Of a DNA stretch of 64,000 bases, positions 44,380-52,588 are shown piece after piece. The position numbers and the translations under genes were made by a program. Position 1 is the first letter of the stretch; each line of letters opens with the position of its first letter. This stretch comes from Polytrichum commune. Lineage: Eukaryota > Streptophyta > Polytrichopsida > Polytrichales > Polytrichaceae. The stretch is from assembly GCA_950295325.1 (NCBI GenBank), contig OX485805.1, positions 36,877,501 to 36,941,500 of the forward strand, in the 5' to 3' direction. Below the pieces are notes generated by a model. The model was given only the letters and a program-made list of their open reading frames with translations. It did no database searches and had not been told where the DNA came from.

Positions 44380-44412
44380 TATCCCCTAAACCCTAAACCC
44401 TAAACCCTAAAC
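44380..44412 (+). repeat. Interstitial telomere-type repeat, four units
   Basis: CCCTA followed by TCCCCTAAA and three further CCCTAAA units. Together with 43646 and single copies at 43840 this gives a small cluster of telomere-like motifs in AT-rich DNA. Confidence 0.85.
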
Positions 44413-45650
44413 ACCAAAATTTAGTAGTGGTTCACTGATGCCCCCATATACAAACAACATCTATTTTAAACGTTCTTATTAAGTGTATCAAACACTAACT
44501 ATCATATTGAGTGTAATTATCATATTCATTGTAGTGACACTACAACACTTTCATTGACTAGATAAAACTAAATTGGATATATAGAGTTTGATACACTAAA
44601 TATGAATGCATACACTAATTACCAATATCCCTATGACAATATGTAAGATTATATCTAAGGGGTTTTACTCTACTTGGAGTCAAACATTGTGGTATAATTC
44701 AAACAATATATTGTCAAAAGAGGTGCCAATATTATAAAACCTCATATACTAAAAGTCACTAAATATAATAGTTAATGCAATTATTTAGACCCTCACATGA
44801 GGACTTATATTTTGAAAACAAGGAATTGATGCCATGACAAAGTTGAATAATTTGGCCAACTTTCAATTTGCGCTAATCAAAAGAACATATGTTGTTTGTA
44901 ATGTGTGCACACAACATTGCTCCATCCTCAAGCATGCAAGTGTGACATTAACCTACGTATGTGGAAGTCATTAATGGAACCATAAACCACAAATGACATA
45001 ATTTTGTGAGTTCATTCTTTCGTGAATTAGGTTGTTGTGATGACAATATACATTTGTATTGAAAACTACAAGCACCAAGGCCCTGTCATTTGACGTGTGT
45101 GCCATTCATTTATGGTTTGTGGTGTTTAGAGTTTAGGATTTAGGCATCATCGAACTTCAAACTGAATGTTTAAATGGCTTCATATGATATGTGAAGTCCA
45201 TGGGGTTGAAGTAGATACATTTGTTATCATTTTGTTTCTCCCATGTACTTCAAATTTGAGTTTCTAAGTACATATGTTAATGTTCACTCTAATGCTACTT
45301 GTTAGGGTATCCATTGTAGTCTAGAGCTTTGTCCTCTACCAACAACCATCATAGAAATTAGAATACATAACCCAATACCCTTAACCATGTGAACGGTTAC
45401 CATATTTATATTATTGCACCGTGTAATTGCCTTTGAAGATTGCAATATAATTATGAATTACTCCTCTTAGATTTTGTAACACTCTCATATGATTCCATAC
45501 GACTACATTATTGAAATACCAAAACAAATAATGGCTACGATGTTATCAATTCCAATGGGCGATCATTCAATTCAGCACCATTAAAATCAGAGTTGGCGAT
45601 GGTGTAAATATTGTGCAACACCTTAGTCTATGTAGCTTTTTGAATGTTTT
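44413..45650. other. AT-rich non-coding stretch
   Basis: No gene, element end or tandem repeat could be supported. Base composition changes sharply to GC-rich near 45660. Confidence 0.5.
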
Positions 45651-45756
45651 TGAATTGCCGGTAATGAATACCGGGGCCGGGCGGCCAAGAGAGGCACCGA
45701 CCCTCCTATGTCCCGCCCCAAGAGGCAAGGACAATGCCGAAGGCAATGTCCATAGG

Positions 45757-45852
45757 GTGCCAGGTGTCGACACCAGAAGCCTCGCGGGCAACCACCTCCA
45801 CCAAGGAGGTTTGGACACCTGGCAGGGTTTTGGCCCGTGAGGCTTCTGGGCC
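45757..45852. repeat. Crossed inverted repeats in GC-rich DNA
   Basis: CCAGGTGTC (45759) pairs with GACACCTGG (45815), and CCAGAAGCCTCGCGGGC (45774) pairs with GCCCGTGAGGCTTCTGG (45832). The order is arm 1, arm 2, arm 1', arm 2', so the two stems cross as in a pseudoknot. A third small hairpin (ACCTCC...GGAGGT) sits in the middle. Confidence 0.75.
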
Positions 45853-45889
45853 GTTGATGGGCCCGAGCAATCGCATGGCCAGGATTGTC

Positions 45890-46515
45890 TGAAGGGGAAC
45901 CCCTTCGGCTCTCTCCTTCTCTCCCCTCCTCTTTCTTTCTTTCTTTCTTTCTCGCTTTCCTCTCCCTCCGCGCGAAGCGCCGCCGCTTTCCATAGCGACT
46001 CGCCAAGCGATTGTCCGTTTCTCTTTTCGCATACCTTCTTGCGCTCATAGCTTTTCGCTTGGACGCGCCGCTTTCCTCATTCTCTTTCTCTTCACTTCTT
46101 CCTTCTCATTCTTCTTCTCCATCTCTCTGGTGTTTTTCCTCCTCTTCTCGGCTGATATGCTTACTCTCTCTTCTTGGTCCAGAGTGCACGCATTGAGTGA
46201 GTTCAGAGCGGATTAGTTGAGTGTCTTTCTTGTTGTAGAGTGGTAGCAGTGAATGACATCAGATTGTTGTTGTTGTTGTGGAGTGATTTGAGGTTGTTAT
46301 TAGAAGTGAGCACATTCGGGTGTGATAGAAAGGTAGATTTCTTTCAAATTAGGCCAGAATCAGGGTGTTTGTAAGAGGGTTTCAGAGTGCTTGTGAGATT
46401 CATAGTGTTTTTTAGGTGTTTCTGAGTGTTGATTTTTAGTGATATCATAGAGTTTCTGGGTTCTGGTTCTAAGAATCAGCTTGTAAGAGCAGCTTACAAG
46501 AGTTTCAAACACAAG
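45890..46515 (+). promoter_or_regulatory. Promoter and 5' leader of the palindrome-rich gene
   Basis: A pyrimidine-rich tract with (CTTT)n at about 45930-45955, typical of plant promoters and leaders, is followed by a leader ending at AACACAAG|GTATAT (46516). The first intron would run to TTACAG|ATGG at 47564. No clear TATA box was found. Confidence 0.45.
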
Positions 46516-46694
46516 GTATATCATTTCACTCTACACAATTTGCTTCAGTTCTTTTACGATCATGTTTCATACAATGCATTGTATATGATGTTTAAACATT
46601 AAACATGCCTCTGGAAACTGAGTAGTTTCGGGAGGCGACCCAAACCCCAATTTAAAATGTAATGAAACACTTAAAATCAGCTTGAAAATTGATT

Positions 46695-47186
46695 AAATGT
46701 TTGGGTCGATCGACCCAAACCCCAAAGCCTCATGTTTGGGTCGAGCGACCCAAACATTGCAGCCTCATGTTTGGGTCGCTCGACCCAAATCCTAATTTTA
46801 AATATAAAAAAACACTTGAAACCAGATTGAGAATTAATAAAATGTTTGGGTCGAGCGACCCAAATCACAGAGCCTCATGTTTGGGTCGATCGACCCAAAC
46901 CCCAGAGCCTCATGTTTGGGTCGTTCGACCCAAACCCCAGAGCCTCATGTTTGGGTCGATCGACCCAAACCCCAGAGCCTCATGTTTGGGTCGTTCGACC
47001 CAAACCCCAGAGCCTCATGTCCAGGTCGCTCGACCCAAACCCCAGAGCCTCATGTCCGGGTCACTCGACCCAAACCCCAATTTCAAATCTACTGAAACAC
47101 TTGAAATCAACTTTAAAATTAATGAAATGTTTGGGTCGCTCGACCCAAACACTGTAGCCTCATGTTTGGGTTGCTCGACCCAAATC
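46695..47186. repeat. 35-bp palindrome array with variable central dinucleotide
   Basis: Palindromes start at 46700, 46735, 46770, 46845, 46880, 46915, 46950, 46985, 47020, 47055, 47130 and 47165. The step is exactly 35 bp, except for two 75-bp steps where a ~40-bp AT-rich insert (AACACTTGAAAYCA...) is added. Spacers read CCCCAGAGCCTCATG with few changes. The central pairs in order are AT, AG, CT, AG, AT, TT, AT, TT, CT, CT, CT, CT; the copies at 47020 and 47055 have mismatches in the left arm. Confidence 0.95.
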
Positions 47187-47425
47187 AAACATGTTGATGA
47201 AACTATGAACCCAAACTAAATGATGCCCGCATTAAAAGAACCCAAATATAAAGACTGGTCCTCATTACTCCAATCAAAAATTTATATTTAATGATGGCCA
47301 TAATTGAAATTGATGGACTCATGTATATACAGATACATTATACCAATACAACCAAACTCTCTAAAGAGGAACCATCATAGGTCTATTTCAACATTTAAAG
47401 AATACGAGCCACCAAGTGGTCAAGG

Positions 47426-47536
47426 TTTCGGTCGATCGACCCAAACCTTGAATTCGGGATGGTCAATAAAATACATTTGTTCCATTCCATCAAATGTTAA
47501 ATGCATTGTCGACTACTTTAGGTCGATCGACCGAAA
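47426..47536. repeat. Two further palindromes in the leader intron
   Basis: TTTCGGTCG-AT-CGACCCAAA at 47426-47445 and TTTAGGTCG-AT-CGACCGAAA at 47517-47536. Both centres are AT. In the first one base of the left arm differs; in the second one base differs in each arm. Confidence 0.85.
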
Positions 47537-48899
47537 CTAATAGTTTCCATTTTTGGACTTACAGATGGCCCCAAAGAAGAGACCTGGAGAAAGGTTTTTT
47601 ATGCTCGCGCCAGACGTACTATGGCAGGAGTATGAAACTCCCCAGGACGACTCATACGTGCCCAAGGATGGGCTCGTTCTTGCGTGGTCAGTTCAGGTTG
47701 TCAAGGGCTCCCAGTTCAAGCTCATGTTCGTGGTAAAAGTAGGGACCCACGAGAACTACACTTGGACAACGTTGACAGGATGGGAGGTTGCGTCCGTCCA
47801 AGCCCTCGGGGATTACGTGGACGTCATTCTCTAGAACTCCGCTGTGCAGAACGCCCACATGTTCATGCACCAGTTCTCCGAGTCATTCGACACCATATAC
47901 GCCAAGGAGTCATGCGTGGAGCCTGAAACAATTAAACCGGAGACAATTTTCATAGATGGCAATGTAACCAACACGAAGGTTGCAAGTAGGTTTACAAAAT
48001 TGAAACAGGCTATCACGGTCCTCAACAAGGCGCTGCAAAGTAAAGCCAAAACGCAGCAGCCTGTGAGGCGTAAGGCAACGGCGGAAGAAGGCGCAGGGTC
48101 GTCCAGACCCCAAACTGTGAGGAAGCCGCGTCCGGTCCCTGCAGACTCCAGACGGACTAGCACTACAGGAACGCCGGCTGACAGCGAGACGCCCACACCG
48201 TCAGGAAGCCGGCAGACGACCCCGTCGAAGAGGGCGAGAGAGTCCTCCGTCATGACCACCGAGCCAATTTCCCCGGAGCTGCGGATGCCGAAACCTGGCC
48301 AAGAGGTGGATGCAGGCGAGATACAGAAAATCAATGATAACTTCAAGACGAAGTGCCTGCATTGCTTCTTCATGGGCAGGGACTTCAAGTTCGAGGTGAA
48401 CATTGCACAGTGCCACCTTGCGCCACCTGAGAAGTGTGTCCGAGCCAAGGAGGACGCCTACGTCGACTGGATGGTCGCTCAGATCTTGGGAGGGCAATTC
48501 AAATACGACAGGCAGACAATTGTTGTCATGCCCCAAGGGCTGAAGAGAATGCCGACGCCTGAAATGTGGCCGACAATATGCAAAGACGACTTCTGGCTGA
48601 TTGACGGCCAGCACAGTGTGGAGGCCTCTAAAAAAATTCAGCTGATGACTGAGTGGGACGACCCCAATAACCAAAAGGAGAAGCTAAAGGTGTGGAAGGC
48701 ATTGGTGGTTTGGTCTGACAACGAGACCGTACTAACCGACATCTCACGCTTCTTCAACATAGGGAACAAGAAGAGGGCGTACCAGGCATCCTGGATTTGG
48801 AACATCATGGCCTCGAGGGAGGTGTGGGAGTTTTACGGTAGGCCTCCCAAGGAAAGGGAGAATGCTAAAGACAAGAACCCAAAATGGGAGGTGAGTATG

Positions 48900-48976
48900 T
48901 TTAGGTCGATCGACCCAAACTCTTGCATTGTTTACTTTTTCTCGTCAGGTTTATAGTTTGGGTCGATCGACCCAAA
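48900..48976. repeat. Two palindromes in intron 48891-49023
   Basis: TTTAGGTCG-AT-CGACCCAAA at 48900-48919, nine bases after the donor GTGAGTATG, and a perfect copy with AT centre at 48957-48976. Confidence 0.92.
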
Positions 48977-50389
48977 GCTTGCATTCGCAGTTTTCTAACG
49001 TGTGTTATTTACTTCATGTGCAGGACTTCAAATACCAGATGATCAACAAATTCTCCTCGATTGAAAACGCTTCCCACAAGCAGAAGAAGTACAACGAGCT
49101 AAGAGGAGAAATTTATTTGATCACAGCGTCTGACTCCGTGTGGGGGAAATGGAAGAGTGTTTTCGAGAAACACGAGACGGGGGACCTCATGGATCCCGAC
49201 ACCGGCATGCTCTTCAACCAGACTGCGCGCTTCAAGCAAATGAAGCCTCTGGTGAAGGAGTTCTTCAGAGCTCTTCAAGGTCTCTCGGAGACAGAGATGG
49301 GAAAGGCGGCATCCCACATCCTCCACGTGCAGCCGACTGCGAAGAGATGCTGGATCCACCCGAAAATCGTCTTCATCAAGCCCAAAATCTTCGTCCCTTC
49401 ATGCTACACCATGAAGGAATGGACATAGAATAGGAAAAAGAAGACGACCATCGTCCAAGAGCTGCACAAGCTGGTGCCGGACAAGAAGCTCATAGTGGAT
49501 GGAGAGGTCGACGAGGCGCACTGGAGGGCATTCAAAGCCGACTACAAGTTCACCAGTGCGTCCATGGCGGCACTCATCAGGGAGGCGGGAGACGATTTCC
49601 TGAAGTCCAAGCTTGTGAAGGGGGGGAGGAACCGGGCGCTTCCCGAACACTCCACGCGTGCCTTCTCCAACTTTATAAAGGAGAAGAAGATCGTCAGCTT
49701 CGAGGGCGACGCCTACTTCAACTTGGTCACCCTCGAGCCTCTCAAGATCCAAGGCTGGCCGGGCTCTGATGCCAGGAAGGCTATCAGGACAAAAGCCGGG
49801 GACTGCTTCCCCTTCGGAATGATAGACTTCAGGAACATCCCTGGAGCCTCATTCGAGGGGACAATGAGCACCCTGTTCTACGAGCCGTTCTTCACGAAGT
49901 TTGTGGATTACGGCAGCCCCAAATTCAGGGAGGTCGACGTCTGGCTGTGGATTGTCGAGGACAGGAGGGCAGAGCATGTGTACGAGATCGTGTGGAAATT
50001 GCAGCCAGAGTACTCCGTCTCAAAATCTCACTACGTTGCTGCACCGGCGGAGGGGGCGTACAACACGCTGAAAGACAAGAAGACGAAGATCGTCAACGTG
50101 CTGTGCTTGTACTTCGTGTACAAAGCTGAGCTGTTTAAGGTGCCAAACCATCCCATAGCTAGGATGGAGAAGCTCTTCCAAGTCCAAGAAGGGTTGGGCT
50201 CCAGCAGAAGCTTGTACGACGAGGCGAAGTACGCTAACTACCCCGCGGATGAGCTGCGCATGGAGTTCTACCTGCGGATGATGAGGACCCTCACGAAGAG
50301 AGGGGACTGCATCTTCAACGTCTTCGGGGGCTCCAAACCGGTTTTTACAGCCATGGTAAGCAAATAACCTGAAGGAACTATATGGACGG

Positions 50390-50516
50390 TTTGGGTCGTG
50401 CGACCCAAACTAGGGGCACGGTCTGTTTGGATCGAGCGACCCAAACTAGGGCATGCATTGTTTGGGTCGAGCGACCCAAACTATGGGCATACCTAGTTTG
50501 GGTCGCTCGACCCAAA
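50390..50516. repeat. Four palindromes in intron 50356-50601
   Basis: Start at 50390, 50426, 50461 and 50497 (steps 36, 35, 36). Centres are TG, AG, AG and CT, and one copy has a single mismatch. Spacers contain CTAGGGGCACGG or CTATGGGCATACC and differ from the 46.7-kb spacers, yet the step is almost the same. Confidence 0.93.
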
Positions 50517-51725
50517 CTAACTATTCTTATTTTGTTTTGGATGTCATTTTCCATTATTTGTTCATTTGGTGATACTAATAGTATTGATTTTGATTGTGTA
50601 GATGTCTGGGTTGAACATCTACTCCTATGTGGAGGATGCCAATTTTCAATTCTACAAGACCCAGAAGGCGATGGCCAAGAGAATGGACATCCTCGACTGG
50701 ATACCCGGATCCTACGTTGAAGAGATCGTCGAGGGGGGCGAGAATCCTTTGGATATGGCGAGGCGAATCAACACGGGTGAATTCGCCATACGGGCCCCCG
50801 TTCAATTGCCAGAGCCGCTCATCGGGTTGCATCCGGGCAATCCGTCTATGGGAGCAGGTGGCGAGGTTGGGGAGGAGGGGGAGGAAGAGGAGGAGGAGGA
50901 GGAGGAAGCAGAGAAAGTGGAGGGGGAGGTGGAGGAAGGGGCAACAGGATTCACTCAAGAATCCGAGGCCCCTCAGCGGAAAAAGGCCATGCGGGCTGCC
51001 ACGCCGCAGAGCAAGCTAGTGCCCGTCCTAACGGTGGCCGATGCGAAGGACATGTATTCGAGGGATGCGACGGCCACCTTCAGGGAGCGTCGAATGTTGA
51101 AGGGCAAGAAGTTGTACGGGGACTATGCGGTGGAAGAGACGATCGCCATAAGCTCCGAAGACGAGGACGACATGGAGCTCGCGAAGAGGCTAAGGTCGGA
51201 TCCTGCCTCCCCCGGAGCGTTCGCCGGGAATGTGAAGGTGAAACCCAAGGTCCTCACCGTGGAGGAGGCCAACGCGAAGATGCTCCGGGACGAGGAGCAA
51301 CGCGTCCGATTGCAAAAGGCCGCCGCCGAGGAACCCTCGGTCCGCAACGAAGTCGCGGAGTTGAGGGCTCTCCTGTTGGAGCAGGAGCGGCAAAGGCCAT
51401 GGCCCAACCTCCGTCCCAAGCGGACCTGATCACGCAAGTGATCCAGGGCATGCTGGCGCAGGGATTGGTGATGGCTCCCCCGAGTTCATTCCCTCACTTG
51501 CCCGCAGGCTTTCCTCCACAGGATATCGGCCCGCGGCCCACGCCGCAGCAGTCCTTCAGCTTCGGGCATTTGCTGCAGCCTCACGCCCGCCCTTACGCGC
51601 CCGTCCAACAGGTGGACGACCCCAACCTTTGGCGCGTCCCCGGATCTTCCAGCTCGTTGGCACCCCCGCCGCTTCGGCCTGCCATCCTCTTGCCCCCACA
51701 CCACCAGCGGGACGACCCCCACATG

Positions 51726-51814
51726 TTTGGGTCGTCCGACCCAAACAGTGCCGACGTTGTAGCGTCCCAGAGCGGCCCTCGCCAAGCAGCAGGGTTTGGG
51801 TCGGCCGACCCAAA
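51726..51814. repeat. Two palindromes inside coding exon 4
   Basis: Perfect copies at 51726-51745 (centre TC) and 51795-51814 (centre GC). They are read in frame as FGSSDPN and FGSADPN and cause no frame break. Confidence 0.95.
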
Positions 51815-52076
51815 CCCCATCCTCGACCAGACCCCGGTGGACGAGCCCATGTTAGATGTTGAAGGCCCGCAAGGGCCTGGTGATACCTCTACTCCTAACC
51901 CAGTCGATGAACCAATGCATGATGCGCATGCGGAGGTTGGGTTGGGACAAAGGCCTGACAGTCAGCCTTTGCAGGAGCAGGTTGCGGCTGACGTCGTCGT
52001 CGGAGGCGGCGGTGACAGAGGTGGGGCAGCGCACGCGATGCCGGCATCAACGTCGTCAAGGCACGACCAAGGCGAG

Positions 52077-52588
52077 GTAATGCACTGACCCCACTCAGTT
52101 TGGGTCGGTCGACCCAAACTCCATGGGTCTTTGTCTTCTTGCTTTGGTCGTGTCCCCTAACTACCCTAAATTCACGCACACGTCGCCCCCCCGGCACTCG
52201 CGCCCTTCGCCACTTCCCCCCGACCATTCATTCGTCCACATACCCTCGACTTGCGACGAAGTCTTCATCACGGCGGCCCGTCTCTTCAATTTTTTCTAGA
52301 TGTAGAAGTAGGCTAGTTTGAACGCATCGTTCAACGCGGCTCCCCCCAATCAAGATGTACATAGAGCATTGTATACAATATAATCGCCATTTTTTACTCC
52401 TATATACTTGTATCTTGTGTTTGAATGTATGTTGTATGCTCTTGCCTATCTTGTATCCCTTGTTGCACCCCCTCCAAAATGAATAAAATGGTTTTGTGTT
52501 TGCACCGAGAACACTCGTTTCTTTAATGCTTCGTTTGGACATAGCATGACATAAGTCGCCCACCGTTTTCTCTTGATCGTATCTGCAG
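52077..52588 (+). other. Presumed intron or intergenic gap between the two gene halves
   Basis: Starts GAG|GTAATG and ends GTATCTGCAG. An AATAAA at 52492 and a 3'-UTR-like composition leave open the alternative that the first gene ends here and a second gene begins downstream. Phase 0 on both sides favours one gene. Confidence 0.45.
52099..52118. repeat. Palindrome just after the exon 4 donor
   Basis: Perfect TTTGGGTCG-GT-CGACCCAAA, 22 bases into the presumed intron 52077-52588. Confidence 0.95.

Larger units (their letters stand above)
46516..47564 (+). other. Leader intron carrying the main palindrome array
   Basis: Inferred from the donor AAG|GTATAT and the acceptor GGACTTACAG|ATG. It contains fourteen palindrome copies. 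The intron is inferred; the acceptor directly before the start codon is the stronger of the two sites. Confidence 0.55.
47565..52076 (+). pseudogene. Multi-exon gene, 5' part: unknown N-terminal region, ParB/DGQH-like region, acidic and proline-rich tail
   Basis: Three exons are inferred: 47565-48890, 49024-50355 and 50602-52076, with good GT-AG borders and all phase 0. The start ATG directly follows an acceptor and reads MAPKKRPGERFF. Around residue 345 is FWLIDGQHSVEASKKIQ, the strongest motif. It resembles the DGQHR box of ParB/Srx-like folds but lacks the usual Arg. Exon 3 contains IREAGDDFL, VWLWIVEDRRAEHVYEIVWK and similar strings I cannot assign. Exon 4 has a Glu-rich run near 50877-50935, basic patches, and a proline/glutamine-rich part where two palindromes are translated as FGSSDPN and FGSADPN. 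Damage: TAG at 47832 and at 49426, and one missing base near 51395 (the exon is 1475 bp, one short of phase 0). Codons are GC-richer than the flanks. Function unknown. Confidence 0.65.

Noticed and set aside
46695-47186. CRISPR-like pattern of 20-bp repeats with 15-bp spacers
   Set aside because: The spacers are copies of one another, the genome is a plant nuclear one, and no cas genes are present. It is a tandem palindrome array.
46689-47219. 176-codon plus-strand frame and overlapping frames with repeated SLDPN, RSTQTP and WVxRPK strings
   Set aside because: These are by-products of the palindrome array, which is stop-free in every frame. The region lies in an inferred intron and all three frames are open together.
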